Part shown: piece after piece, positions 8,836 to 18,086 of the stretch | How the letters are laid out: every line of letters starts with the position of its first letter | How positions within the stretch are numbered: position 1 is the stretch's first letter | From: Clostridia bacterium | Lineage (GTDB): Bacteria; Bacillota; Clostridia; Oscillospirales; CAG-272 | DNA: 64,000 bases | Direction: 5' to 3' | NCBI GenBank assembly: GCA_017446155.1 | Contig: JAFSRI010000010.1 | Location: forward strand, 1-64,000 | Notes under the pieces: model-generated | Databases searched by the model: none | What the model was told of the DNA's origin: nothing | The model's input: only the letters and a program-made list of their open reading frames with translations | Translations under genes and position numbers: made by a program

Positions 8836-9720
8836 ATGATAAGAAGTATGACAGCATACGGACGTGCAAAGCACGAGGACGAAGCGAGAAGCGTGCTTGT
8901 TGAGATCAAATCCGTAAACAACCGATACCTCGACTGCACGGTCAAGTTACCGCGGTTGTTCGGTTTTCTCGAAGAAAAGATAAAGGCTCGTCTTACGGAA
9001 CGCGGTATATCGCGCGGGAAGATAGACGTTTATGTAAACATTGACGTTATCGAAAACACGGGCATAGAGGTGGAACTCGACACAGCTTATGTTCAAAGTT
9101 ATCTTGCGGCGCTCAGAAAACTCTCTGAAACGTTCGGACTTGCAAACGACGTGACAACAATGCGAATAGCGCAAAACAGAGATATTTTTACAGTAAAAAA
9201 GGCCGACGAGGACATCGGCGCGGAATGGGAAAGATTCCGCCCCATTCTTGACGAGGCGATAGACGCGTTCCTTTTGGCAAGGGAAACCGAGGGCGCGAAC
9301 ATGAAGGCGGACATAATCGAAAAGCGCAAGACAGTCGAAGCGCTCGCCGAAAAGATAGCGCCGCTTTCAAAGGCGGATATTGATGGGCAATTTGAAAAAC
9401 TGCAAGAGCGAATAAAAGCGATAGCCGGCGACTCCGTCCAGTTTGACGAGAACAGGCTCCTCACCGAATGTGCCATCGCAGCAGACAAGCTCGCCATCGA
9501 CGAAGAGCTCGTCCGTCTTTCTTCGCACTTCAAAGCGTTCGACCAAATCGTCGAATCAGGCGAACCGGTGGGAAGAAAACTTGACTTTTTGCTTCAAGAA
9601 ATCAACCGCGAAACAAACACGATAGGTTCAAAGGTGAACAACGCCGAGATAGGCAAAATCGTGGTTGATATGAAGAGCGAGCTGGAAAAAATCCGCGAGC
9701 AGATACAGAACATCGAATAA
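8836..9720 (+). CDS. yicC: YicC/YloC family endoribonuclease
   Basis: 294 residues, the normal size for this family. The start at 8836 is chosen because GGAAAGG lies just upstream and the family typically begins with MIRSMT-(G/A)-YGR, which is seen here. An upstream GTG at 8806 would add ten unrelated residues. The conserved N-terminal [11 protein letters not shown] motif and the C-terminal [17 protein letters not shown] motif are intact. E. coli YicC is reported as an RNase acting on small RNAs; the activity here is inferred from family. First gene of the operon, immediately before remA and gmk, the standard clostridial order. Confidence 0.92.
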   Translation: MIRSMTAYGRAKHEDEARSVLVEIKSVNNRYLDCTVKLPRLFGFLEEKIKARLTERGISRGKIDVYVNIDVIENTGIEVELDTAYVQSYLAALRKLSETFGLANDVTTMRIAQNRDIFTVKKADEDIGAEWERFRPILDEAIDAFLLARETEGANMKADIIEKRKTVEALAEKIAPLSKADIDGQFEKLQERIKAIAGDSVQFDENRLLTECAIAADKLAIDEELVRLSSHFKAFDQIVESGEPVGRKLDFLLQEINRETNTIGSKVNNAEIGKIVVDMKSELEKIREQIQNIE

Positions 9721-9740
9721 TTCGGGAGGGCAATAACTTT

Positions 9741-10010
9741 ATGATGAAATTTATCAACATCGGCTTCGGCAACATGATAGCGGCGCACAGAATAGTCGCC
9801 GTCGTCAGCCCCGAATCCTCTCCGATAAAAAGACTTATCTCAGAGCAAAAAGAAGCGGGGCGCGTAATCGACGTTTCCTGCGGAAGAAGAACGCGCTCGG
9901 TAATCATCACCGACAGCGACCACGTCATTCTTTCCGCCCTTGCCGCCGAAACAATATCCGGCAGACTTGAAGGAGTGTTTGAAACGGCGGACGAGGAGGA
10001 CGAAGAATGA
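9741..10010 (+). CDS. remA: extracellular matrix regulator RemA (DUF370)
   Basis: 89-residue DUF370 protein. In Bacillus subtilis RemA is a ring-forming DNA-binding activator of matrix and osmoprotection genes. The conserved core is present: [21 protein letters not shown], the basic [29 protein letters not shown] region, and a C-terminal SDHVILSAL stretch. A GGGAGGG site precedes the ATG. The stop overlaps the gmk start by 4 nt. A second DUF370 gene, remB, lies in this window at 58505 in the recF-gyrB position. Target genes here are unknown; the SLH surface protein is only a speculative candidate. Confidence 0.93.
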   Translation: MMKFINIGFGNMIAAHRIVAVVSPESSPIKRLISEQKEAGRVIDVSCGRRTRSVIITDSDHVILSALAAETISGRLEGVFETADEEDEE

Positions 10011-10621
10011 ATTTTGACAACAAAGGTTTGATATTCATAATATCCGGTCCCGCCGGCAGCGGCAAGAGCACGATAGTAAAAAAACTGCTTGCCACGGGAA
10101 GATTTGAATTTTCCGTTTCGGCTACCACCCGCGCGCCGCGTCCGGGCGAGGAGGACGGCGTGCAGTATCATTTCATTACGCATGAAAAGTTTGATGAAAT
10201 GCTGAAAGACGACATGTTCCTCGAACACGCCGAATACGTCGGCAACTGTTACGGTACGCCGAAAAAACCGGTTGAAGATTGGGTAAACGCCGGCAAGAAC
10301 GTCATTTTGGAAATCGAGGTCATTGGGGCGTTGCAGGTCAAAGAAAAAAAGCCTGAGGCAATAATGATATTTATCACACCGCCCGACGCCGAAACACTCG
10401 AAGCGCGTTTGCGCGGCCGCGGCACCGAAGATGAGGCGCATCTGCTTGGAAGATTGGCAAAAGCCCGCCGCGAATTTGAAAGTTTTGACAAATACGACTA
10501 CGCCGTGATAAACGAACAGGAAAGCGCCGACAAGGCGGCGGAGGTCGTGCTTAAAATTCTTGACGCGGAAGAACACCGCACATCATGCAATAAAACATTA
10601 TTTGAAAATTTTTTTAATTAA
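10007..10621 (+). CDS. gmk: guanylate kinase
   Basis: Converts GMP to GDP with ATP. The P-loop [14 protein letters not shown] is at residues about 13-26, the GMP-binding [17 protein letters not shown] follows, and the lid region [12 protein letters not shown] is intact. At 204 residues it is of normal length. Its start overlaps the remA stop by 4 nt, so translation is coupled. Together with the downstream rpoZ this is the classic gmk-rpoZ pair. Confidence 0.97.
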   Translation: MNFDNKGLIFIISGPAGSGKSTIVKKLLATGRFEFSVSATTRAPRPGEEDGVQYHFITHEKFDEMLKDDMFLEHAEYVGNCYGTPKKPVEDWVNAGKNVILEIEVIGALQVKEKKPEAIMIFITPPDAETLEARLRGRGTEDEAHLLGRLAKARREFESFDKYDYAVINEQESADKAAEVVLKILDAEEHRTSCNKTLFENFFN

Positions 10622-10635
10622 AGGGAGAAACAAAA

Positions 10636-10908
10636 ATGATCAATCCGTCAGTTGAACAACTCACGCAAGGCTACAAGATAAACCGCTATAAACTCGCCAT
10701 GGCGACGGCAAAATGTGCAAGAATGGTGACAGACGAATATGTTGCTCAGCGCGAAAAAGCAGAAAAAATGATAGAAAGAAAAGAAACCGACAAGAGCTTG
10801 GCTTCTCTTATCAAAGGCGAGGTGCGCGACAGAAAAGCAGTCGAAACGGCTGTTCAGCGCCTTTACAAGGGTGAATTTGTCATCCTTGACGATGAACTCA
10901 ACAAATAA
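10636..10908 (+). CDS. rpoZ: DNA-directed RNA polymerase subunit omega
   Basis: 90-residue small subunit that stabilises the beta-prime subunit during RNA polymerase assembly. The N-terminal region INPSVEQLTQGYKINRYKLAMATAKCARMV matches the conserved omega helices, with the lysine-rich segment following. AAAGGGAG ribosome-binding site. Position between gmk and priA is canonical. Confidence 0.93.
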   Translation: MINPSVEQLTQGYKINRYKLAMATAKCARMVTDEYVAQREKAEKMIERKETDKSLASLIKGEVRDRKAVETAVQRLYKGEFVILDDELNK

Positions 10909-10911
10909 TAA

Positions 10912-13359
10912 ATGAACAAAGCTCCCGAGAAAATAGGCGTTCGCATTCTGGACCTGCCGTATCATCTCGACTCACTCTACACCTACTACGTTCCCGAAAC
11001 ACTGCCGGACAGCGTCAGCCGAGGCGACATTGTCATTGTTCCGTTCGGCGCGGGAAACAAAAAAATGTATGCGCTCGTCGAAGAGACAGACTCACAAGCG
11101 ACCCCCGAAGGCATAAAACCGGTTGCGGCAACTGTCAACCGCGAGCTTTCCCTCTCGGATGAAATGCTCGGCGTCGTCGCCTTCTTGCGCGAAAGAACGT
11201 TCTGCACGACAGGCGATGCCGTGCGCCGTCTTATACCGGCCGAGGCATTCGAGCGCGCCGACGAGTATTATACCGTTTGCCCCGCATATGATATAAGCGG
11301 ACTAAACCAGAAAAGCAGAATAATTTTCGAATATATAAAAAGCAAAGCGGGCGGTATTGCGCAAAAGGAGCTTTCTAAGGAATTTTCAGACGATATTCGT
11401 CCACTGCTTTCGCGTCTTATAAAAGCGGGCGCGATAAGGAAAGACCTTAAAATTGACGACTCGCCGAAAATAAAGACGGAACTTATCGTTTCCGTCTCAG
11501 AATCGGTAACGCCCGACGTGCTCTCGACCCCGAGGACGTCCGAGGAACAGCGTCAACTTTTCTGGCGCATAGATGAGGCGGGCAGAATACCCCTTTCACA
11601 ACTCGTGCTTGAAGGATACTCTCCGGCAAGAGTAAAAACGCTTGAAAAACGCGGTTGGCTTGTCGTGGAAAAGTGCGAAAAACTCCGCATACCGTATGCA
11701 GACGCCGAAATAATGCCGAAAAACGTCACTCTTTCACCCGAGCAGTCATCCGCTCGGGACAAGTTGTGCGCCTTAATGGACGGAAAACCCCACGGCGCGC
11801 TTCTGTATGGGGTAACAGGTTCCGGAAAAACGAGCGTAATGCTTTCGCTGTGCGAAGAGGCTGTTCAAAAAGGCAAAAAAGCGATCGTGCTCGTGCCTGA
11901 AATAGCACTCACGTGGCAGTCGGTCGTCGCTTTTTCTTCAAGATTCGGCGATCGCCTCGCCGTTGTTCACTCAGCTTTGTCTGGCGGCGAACGCTTTGAC
12001 GCTTACAGAAGAATAAAGCGCGGAGAAATAGACGTTGTTCTCGGCACGAGAAGCGCCGTTTTCGCCCCACTTGACAATATCGCCCTCATCGTTATCGACG
12101 AAGAGCAGGAACACACGTATAAATCAGATATGTCGCCGAAATATTCGGCTCGCGACGTCGCACGTTTCCGCTGTGAAAAACAAGGCGCGCTTATGTTGCT
12201 TTGTTCCGCCACGCCGTCGGTTGAATCATACTATCGCGCGACAAACGGAGTATATTCGCTTGTTGAGCTGAAAGAACGCTACGGCAAGGCGGCTCTTCCA
12301 AACGTTGAAATATCAGATATGCGCGCGGACGGCGCAGGTGCAGATTTTAAAATAATCGGCGAAAAACTTGCGCAAAAACTCACAGAAACGTTTGAATCGG
12401 GTCATCAATCGATGCTCTTTCTCAACCGTCGCGGATACAGCAGTTTTCTCATCTGCCGCAAATGCGGCGAGGCACTGCTTTGCCCGCATTGCTCGGTGGC
12501 ATTGACGCTGCACAACACCCGCCGCGGCGGCGAGCTTGTTTGTCACTACTGCGGTTACAGGCAGACGCCACCGGAAAAATGCCCGTCTTGCGGAAGCGAG
12601 CATATAGGATATATGGGCTACGGCACACAGGCGTTGGAGGAGGCTATTCGTCATCTTTTGCCACAAGCGAAGGTGATAAGAATGGACGCCGACACGACAA
12701 AGGGGAAATTTTCGCGTGACGAGATCATTTCTCAGTTCGCTTCAAACAAAGCCGACGTTCTCGTCGGAACGCAAATGATAGCAAAAGGGCATAACTTCCC
12801 AAACGTAACACTTGCGGCTGTGGTCAACGCCGACGGTTCTCTTTACGGTGACGATTTCCGCGCCGCTGAGAGGACGTTCTCTATAATCACCCAACTTGTC
12901 GGCCGTTCCGGCAGAGCGACATCCGACGGAAAAGCGATTATTCAAACATATTCTCCCGACGCCGAGGCGATAAGGCTCGGTGCCGAGCAAAACTATAAAA
13001 AGTTTTATGAAAGCGAAATCGCAATGCGTCGCGCGCTTACTTTTCCGCCGTTCTGCGACATTGCAATGGTTTCGCTGTCGTCGGGTGAAGAACAAGCGCT
13101 GATAAAATTTTCCGCCGCGCTGACAGAAGAGCTGAAAACTCTCAACAAGGAACAGTTCAGTGACGTTCCCACAACGATATTCGGCCCGTTTGAAGCGTCA
13201 ATATACAAGCTGAAAAACAAATACCGCATGAAAATAATCATAAAGCACAAAAACAACGCCCGTTCGCGCCAAATGTTCTCGGCTCTGCTTTCGTCAGCCG
13301 AAAAACGTGCTGCGGGCAAAATTGCCGTATCGATAGATATAAATCCGACGGCAATATAA
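10912..13359 (+). CDS. priA: primosomal protein N' (replication restart helicase PriA)
   Basis: 815-residue 3'-5' superfamily 2 helicase that reloads the replisome at stalled forks. Seen in order: the N-terminal 3'-DNA-end binding domain (IGVRILDLPYHLDSLYTYYVP), a winged-helix segment, Walker A GVTGSGKTSV, the DEEQ-type Walker B (VIDEEQEHTYKSD), and the zinc-binding insert of four cysteine pairs (CRKCGEALLCPHC, CHYCGY, CPSCG). Then come the helicase C motifs (VGTQMIAKGHNFP, QLVGRSGRA). All key residues are present. It begins 3 nt after rpoZ. Confidence 0.97.
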   Translation: MNKAPEKIGVRILDLPYHLDSLYTYYVPETLPDSVSRGDIVIVPFGAGNKKMYALVEETDSQATPEGIKPVAATVNRELSLSDEMLGVVAFLRERTFCTTGDAVRRLIPAEAFERADEYYTVCPAYDISGLNQKSRIIFEYIKSKAGGIAQKELSKEFSDDIRPLLSRLIKAGAIRKDLKIDDSPKIKTELIVSVSESVTPDVLSTPRTSEEQRQLFWRIDEAGRIPLSQLVLEGYSPARVKTLEKRGWLVVEKCEKLRIPYADAEIMPKNVTLSPEQSSARDKLCALMDGKPHGALLYGVTGSGKTSVMLSLCEEAVQKGKKAIVLVPEIALTWQSVVAFSSRFGDRLAVVHSALSGGERFDAYRRIKRGEIDVVLGTRSAVFAPLDNIALIVIDEEQEHTYKSDMSPKYSARDVARFRCEKQGALMLLCSATPSVESYYRATNGVYSLVELKERYGKAALPNVEISDMRADGAGADFKIIGEKLAQKLTETFESGHQSMLFLNRRGYSSFLICRKCGEALLCPHCSVALTLHNTRRGGELVCHYCGYRQTPPEKCPSCGSEHIGYMGYGTQALEEAIRHLLPQAKVIRMDADTTKGKFSRDEIISQFASNKADVLVGTQMIAKGHNFPNVTLAAVVNADGSLYGDDFRAAERTFSIITQLVGRSGRATSDGKAIIQTYSPDAEAIRLGAEQNYKKFYESEIAMRRALTFPPFCDIAMVSLSSGEEQALIKFSAALTEELKTLNKEQFSDVPTTIFGPFEASIYKLKNKYRMKIIIKHKNNARSRQMFSALLSSAEKRAAGKIAVSIDINPTAI

Positions 13360-13494
13360 ACTCTTATGCCTTTAACTTGTTGTTTCGGGTGTGCTTTTGC
13401 GCTTTTATGTCAGCGTTGACTATCGAATTTCAAATATCAAATGACAGGATTTCCAAAAAACTTTTCAAAGCGGAATTAAACGGAGGAAACTCAA

Positions 13495-13959
13495 ATGGCA
13501 ACACTTAAAATACTGACGGACGAAGAGCTGCTTCGCAGAAAAAGCCGCCCGGTAGACAAAATAAATCAAAGAATAAAAACTCTCCTCGACGATATGACCC
13601 AAACCATGCGTCTTGCCGACGGTGTCGGTCTTGCCGCGCCTCAGGTAGGCGTGCTTCGCCGCGTGGTAGTGATAGAAGTTGAACCCGGCGAGGTGCTTGA
13701 ACTGATAAACCCCGAGATAATCTCACGCGACGGCACGCAAACAGGTCCCGAGGGGTGCTTATCCGTTCCCGGCAGACGGGGAATAGTCGAGCGTCCGGAA
13801 CACGTCGTTCTTCGCGCACTCGACAGAGACGGAAACATTCGTGAATATGAGGGCGAGGGGCTTTTGGCGCGCGCAATGTGCCACGAAACGGACCATCTTG
13901 ACGGTATCCTTTATACCGACAAAGCCGAAAAAATGCTCGACGAGGAGGACGACGAGTGA
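13495..13959 (+). CDS. def: peptide deformylase
   Basis: Removes the formyl group from the initiator methionine of new proteins. The three diagnostic motifs are intact: GVGLAAPQVG (motif I), EGCLSVPG with the metal-ligand cysteine (motif II), and CHETDHLDG (motif III, HExxH-type metal ligands and catalytic Glu). 154 residues. Good CGGAGG site. The 135-bp gap after priA shows no convincing promoter. The stop overlaps the fmt start by 4 nt (GTGA), so formylation and deformylation genes are coupled. Confidence 0.97.
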   Translation: MATLKILTDEELLRRKSRPVDKINQRIKTLLDDMTQTMRLADGVGLAAPQVGVLRRVVVIEVEPGEVLELINPEIISRDGTQTGPEGCLSVPGRRGIVERPEHVVLRALDRDGNIREYEGEGLLARAMCHETDHLDGILYTDKAEKMLDEEDDE

Positions 13960-14927
13960 AAATACTCTATTTCGGAACACCGGAATTTGCTCAAACAATT
14001 CTTGCCGCTCTTGCCGACTCTGAATTCGGCGCAGAGATAGTAGGCGTTGTAACGCGTGAAGATAAGCCGAAAAATCGCGGGCACAAGCTCACTCCGCCGC
14101 CGGTTAAGGTAGAAGCGGAAAAACACGGATACCCCGTTTTTCAGCCGAGCACGCTGAAAGAAGAAACGTTCGGTGAAACGTTCCGCTCGCTTGATCCCGA
14201 TTTGTGCGTCGTCGCGGCATACGGAAAAATTCTTCCGCATTATGTACTTTTCGAGCCGAAATATGGCGCGATAAACGTTCACGGTTCGCTCCTCCCGGCT
14301 TACAGAGGTGCGGCGCCGATACAGCGCGCCATTATGGCGGGAGAAAAACAAATAGGCATCACAATAATGAAAATGGACGACGGGCTCGATACGGGCGACA
14401 TGCTCTGCAAAGCCGCGCTTGACGATGATTTTTCTCAATCGGCATGCGGCGGAGAGATAGAGGCGGCACTGGCGAAAATCGGCGCCGAGGCACTGCTCGA
14501 CGTTATCCGCTCGACAGGCACAAAAAAATATCCGCCGCAAAAACAGGACGGCGCTCTCTCATCCTACGCCGCAAAAATAACGGCTGAGGACAGAGCCGTG
14601 GACTTTTCACAAAGCGTTAAAACTTGTTTCGACCGCGTCCGCGCACTTTCTCCCGACATACTCGCGACAGCCAAACTCGACGAAATGAATATAAAAATTG
14701 TCGAAGCAAAAATCTCACACACTCAAAAAAACGGCAACCCCGGCACCGTCGCATCGCTTAACGCAAAAGGTGCGGGAGAGATAAACGTAAACTGTTCCGA
14801 CGGAGTATTGAAGATATTAAAACTTGTCCCCGAAGGCAAGGGGATTATGAGTGCGGGCGACTTTATTCGCGGAAGAAAAATTAACGAAAAAAGCATATTT
14901 ACAAAGATAAACCTCGGAGGCAACTAA
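13956..14927 (+). CDS. fmt: methionyl-tRNA formyltransferase
   Basis: Transfers a formyl group from 10-formyltetrahydrofolate to initiator Met-tRNA. The FGTPEFAQ N-terminus, the HGSLLPAYRGAAPIQRAI active-site segment (with the catalytic Asn-His-Asp set) and GITIMKMDDGLDTGDM are intact; the C-terminal tRNA-binding domain is present. 323 residues, normal length. It starts at GTG overlapping the def stop, with GAGGAGG just upstream. Confidence 0.96.
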   Translation: MKILYFGTPEFAQTILAALADSEFGAEIVGVVTREDKPKNRGHKLTPPPVKVEAEKHGYPVFQPSTLKEETFGETFRSLDPDLCVVAAYGKILPHYVLFEPKYGAINVHGSLLPAYRGAAPIQRAIMAGEKQIGITIMKMDDGLDTGDMLCKAALDDDFSQSACGGEIEAALAKIGAEALLDVIRSTGTKKYPPQKQDGALSSYAAKITAEDRAVDFSQSVKTCFDRVRALSPDILATAKLDEMNIKIVEAKISHTQKNGNPGTVASLNAKGAGEINVNCSDGVLKILKLVPEGKGIMSAGDFIRGRKINEKSIFTKINLGGN

Positions 14928-16232
14928 ATGACAGCACGTCAGGCGGCGTTCCTTTCGCTTTTAAAACTTGAAAAGGGCGGCAAATATTCAAATATAGAGC
15001 TTAACGCCTCGATTGAAAAATTCGGACTTTCGGGCGTTGAAAAGTCTTTCTATACCGCATTGCTTTACGGCGTTATCGAACGGAAAATCACGCTTGACTA
15101 CCTCCTTTCCCTTTTCTCTTCCCGCCCGACCGAAAGCATTGACCGTGACGTTAAAACCGCAATATATTTAGGGCTTTATCAGTTGTTTTTTATGGATAAA
15201 GTTCCGCCGTCGGCGGCAGTAAACGAATCCGTTTCTCTGCTTACACGCTTTTACGCAAAGAAAAACAGCGAGAATTTTGCAAACGCGGTGCTTCGCGCGG
15301 CCGCAAAAGCCGGCAAAACAATAGAGTATCCTTTCAAAAATTCAGATTTCATAAAATATCTTTCGATAAAATACTCAGTGAGCGAATGGATCTGTAAAAA
15401 GTTTGCAGACGAGCTTGGCGAGCAGAAGGCGGAGGAAACGCTTGCCGCCATGTGTGTCCATCCTCATATAACCATTGCCGCAAATACCATAAAAACAACA
15501 CGCGACGAGCTTATTAAAAAACTGACGGAAAACGGCATCCCGTGCAGAAAGACCACGCGTTCGCCTCACGGGATAATACTTGAAGAAAACACCCCTTACG
15601 AAAAAATCGAGAAGTTCGACGAGCTGTTCTTCGTTCAGGACGAGGCTTCTCAGCTCTGCTGTGAGGCACTTGGAGCAGAAGCCGGCGACGCGGTGCTTGA
15701 CGCTTGCGCTTGCCCCGGCGGAAAAAGTTTTCTTTCCGCCGCAAAAATGAACAACCGCGGCAAAATCATCGCCTGTGATCTTCACAAAAGCAAACTGTCG
15801 CTGATCTCCTCCGGCGCAAGCAGACTCGGAATCGATATTATTGAAACAATCGAGCAAAATTCCGCCGTTTTCAGAGAAGATTTCCCGCTGTTCGATAAAG
15901 TCCTCTGCGACGTTCCCTGCTCAGGTCTTGGAGTAATGGCGAAAAAGCCCGAGATAAGATATAAATCGCAGGACGACGTAAAACGACTGCCCCGGCTTCA
16001 ATATGAAATTTTATCCAACTGTGCAAAATATGTAAAACCCGGCGGTGTGCTCGTATATTCCACCTGCACGCTCTCAAACGACGAAAACACGTCTAACACC
16101 GCGCGGTTCCTTTTAGAACATTCGGATTTCATCCCCGCTGAAATATCCGGCGGCAAGCACGAGATAACGTTTTTCCCACAGGATTTTTCCTCAGACGGAT
16201 TTTATATAGCAAAATTTTTGAAAAGAGGATAA
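14928..16232 (+). CDS. rsmB: 16S rRNA (cytosine(967)-C(5))-methyltransferase RsmB
   Basis: 434 residues: an N-terminal NusB-like RNA-binding domain (about 1-140) and a C-terminal Rossmann methyltransferase domain. The SAM-binding loop DACACPGGKSF, the DVPCSGLG motif (product-release cysteine) and STCTLS are visible, as required for a C5-cytosine methyltransferase. It begins directly after the fmt stop with a CGGAGG site. The order def-fmt-rsmB-rlmN-prpC-prkC-rsgA is the standard Bacillota arrangement. Confidence 0.95.
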   Translation: MTARQAAFLSLLKLEKGGKYSNIELNASIEKFGLSGVEKSFYTALLYGVIERKITLDYLLSLFSSRPTESIDRDVKTAIYLGLYQLFFMDKVPPSAAVNESVSLLTRFYAKKNSENFANAVLRAAAKAGKTIEYPFKNSDFIKYLSIKYSVSEWICKKFADELGEQKAEETLAAMCVHPHITIAANTIKTTRDELIKKLTENGIPCRKTTRSPHGIILEENTPYEKIEKFDELFFVQDEASQLCCEALGAEAGDAVLDACACPGGKSFLSAAKMNNRGKIIACDLHKSKLSLISSGASRLGIDIIETIEQNSAVFREDFPLFDKVLCDVPCSGLGVMAKKPEIRYKSQDDVKRLPRLQYEILSNCAKYVKPGGVLVYSTCTLSNDENTSNTARFLLEHSDFIPAEISGGKHEITFFPQDFSSDGFYIAKFLKRG

Positions 16233-16235
16233 CAA

Positions 16236-17270
16236 ATGACAGACCTCCTCTCTATGTCGATTGATGAACTTGAAACGTTCATCGTTTCCCTCGACGAACC
16301 GAAATACAGGGCAAATCAAATATATAGGCATCTAATGCTCGGAAAAACCGTTGACGAGATGCAAAATATACCGAAATTGCTTAAAGAAAAACTTAAAGCG
16401 ACAGCCGTCGTTAACACTGTAAAACTTGGAAAAAGGCTTGTTTCATCAGACGGAACAAAAAAATTTCTTTTTTCGCTTTACGACGGGCAGATGATCGAAA
16501 GCGTGCTTATGAAATACGAACGCGGCTACACCGTCTGCATTTCAACCGAGGCGGGTTGCGCCATGGGGTGCGCCTTCTGCGCCTCAACTCTCGGCGGGCT
16601 TGCGAGAAGGCTGCTCCCGTCGGAGATGCTCTCACAGGTGATTTTCGCGCAGAACGAGGCGGGGGAAAAACTTTCCGGCATCGTGCTTATGGGTATCGGC
16701 GAGCCGCTCGATAATTATAACAACGTCATAAAATTTCTTCACCTTGTCGGAGATGAGCAAGGTCTTAACATAGGTTACAGGCACATCTCCCTTTCCACCT
16801 GCGGGTTGGCGGACAAAATATATGCGCTGGCGGAAGAAGATCTGCCGATAACACTGTCGATTTCCCTTCACGCCGCCGACGACGAAACCCGCTCGGCACT
16901 TATGCCGATAAACAAGCGTTATAATATAGAAACGTTACTTACGGCTTGCCGAGATTATTTCAATAAAACTAAACGGCGTATCTCGTTTGAATATACACTT
17001 GCCTCAGGCAAAAACGATACGGAGCAAAACGCACGCAAACTTTGCGCTGTGCTTAAAAAATACTGCCCGGATATGCCTCTTCACGTAAATCTCATACCCA
17101 CAAACGCCACCGGACGCGGATTTTCCCCGTCGGATAAGGCGTCGGTTTACAGATTTGCCAAAACACTCAACGACTCACACATAACCGCCACCGTAAGGCG
17201 CCACCTCGGCGGCGATATAGACGCTTCCTGCGGGCAGCTCCGCGCGGGAAGCAGCACACATAAGAACTGA
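16236..17270 (+). CDS. rlmN: dual-specificity 23S rRNA/tRNA (adenine-C2)-methyltransferase RlmN
   Basis: Radical SAM enzyme that methylates A2503 of 23S rRNA and A37 of some tRNAs. The radical SAM cluster motif C-x3-C-x2-C is seen in EAGCAMGCAFCAS (about residue 105-117), together with GIGEPLDN, and the C-terminal catalytic cysteine is in DIDASCGQL. 344 residues. The rest of the chain is RlmN-type, with no sign of a Cfr-like variant. It starts 3 nt after rsmB. Confidence 0.96.
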   Translation: MTDLLSMSIDELETFIVSLDEPKYRANQIYRHLMLGKTVDEMQNIPKLLKEKLKATAVVNTVKLGKRLVSSDGTKKFLFSLYDGQMIESVLMKYERGYTVCISTEAGCAMGCAFCASTLGGLARRLLPSEMLSQVIFAQNEAGEKLSGIVLMGIGEPLDNYNNVIKFLHLVGDEQGLNIGYRHISLSTCGLADKIYALAEEDLPITLSISLHAADDETRSALMPINKRYNIETLLTACRDYFNKTKRRISFEYTLASGKNDTEQNARKLCAVLKKYCPDMPLHVNLIPTNATGRGFSPSDKASVYRFAKTLNDSHITATVRRHLGGDIDASCGQLRAGSSTHKN

Positions 17271-17282
17271 AAGGACACACAC

Positions 17283-18056
17283 ATGAGATTCTTTGGAAAA
17301 ACAGACGTCGGAATTGTCAGAAAAATAAATCAAGACTCGTTCGATTGCAGAACTGTCTGGGGAAAGGAAGCGACGCTGCTCGTAGTTTGCGACGGAATGG
17401 GCGGTCACCGCGCGGGTGAGATTGCAAGCAAAAAAGCGGTGACGTCGTTTGTAGACAAAGTGGTTTCGTTCCCGTGCCTGTCGGAAGAGCAATTCGAGCA
17501 GTTTTCCGAAATCCGCCACACGCTCATAGTTGCGGCAAAAACGGCAAATAATCTGCTCTTTCGCATGTCGCGCGATTTTGATGAACTCTCAGGCATGGGC
17601 ACGACGCTCGTCGCCGGGCTTATATATAACAATATGCTCTACGTCGTCAACATCGGCGACAGCCGTCTGTATGTAATAACCCAAAACGGTGTCCGCCAAA
17701 TAACTCACGACCATTCCTTTGTTCAGTATCTTATCGACTACGGCAAAATAACGCCCGAGGAAGCAAAGAATTATCCGAGAAAAAACGTGATAACTCAGGC
17801 GGTGGGTATAAACGAAAACGCCGAAGCGGATTTCTTCTGCGTAGATTTAGCCAAGCACGGAAGCGGGTTCATACTTCTCTGCACCGATGGACTTTCAAAC
17901 TATGTTGAGCCCAAAAACATGATGGACATACTTTACGGCGACCCTCAAAAGTCCGAAAAGGACACCGATTTGGAAGAAGCCGCGGGAAAGCTGATAGATA
18001 TAGCCTTAAACGGCGGCGGAGCCGACAACGTAACGGCAGTTTTAGCACAGTTTTGA
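17283..18056 (+). CDS. prpC: PP2C-type serine/threonine protein phosphatase (Stp1/IreP family)
   Basis: 257-residue metal-dependent phosphatase that reverses Hanks-type kinase phosphorylation. All PP2C metal and core motifs are seen: DGMGGHRAGE, SGMGTTLV, NIGDSRLY, LLCTDGLSN and GGADNVTAV. No membrane segment. The cognate kinase gene follows after 30 bp, so the pair forms the usual reversible phosphorylation switch. Confidence 0.95.
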   Translation: MRFFGKTDVGIVRKINQDSFDCRTVWGKEATLLVVCDGMGGHRAGEIASKKAVTSFVDKVVSFPCLSEEQFEQFSEIRHTLIVAAKTANNLLFRMSRDFDELSGMGTTLVAGLIYNNMLYVVNIGDSRLYVITQNGVRQITHDHSFVQYLIDYGKITPEEAKNYPRKNVITQAVGINENAEADFFCVDLAKHGSGFILLCTDGLSNYVEPKNMMDILYGDPQKSEKDTDLEEAAGKLIDIALNGGGADNVTAVLAQF

Positions 18057-18086
18057 TTTTTACAGTAATGAGGAAGGTAAAACATC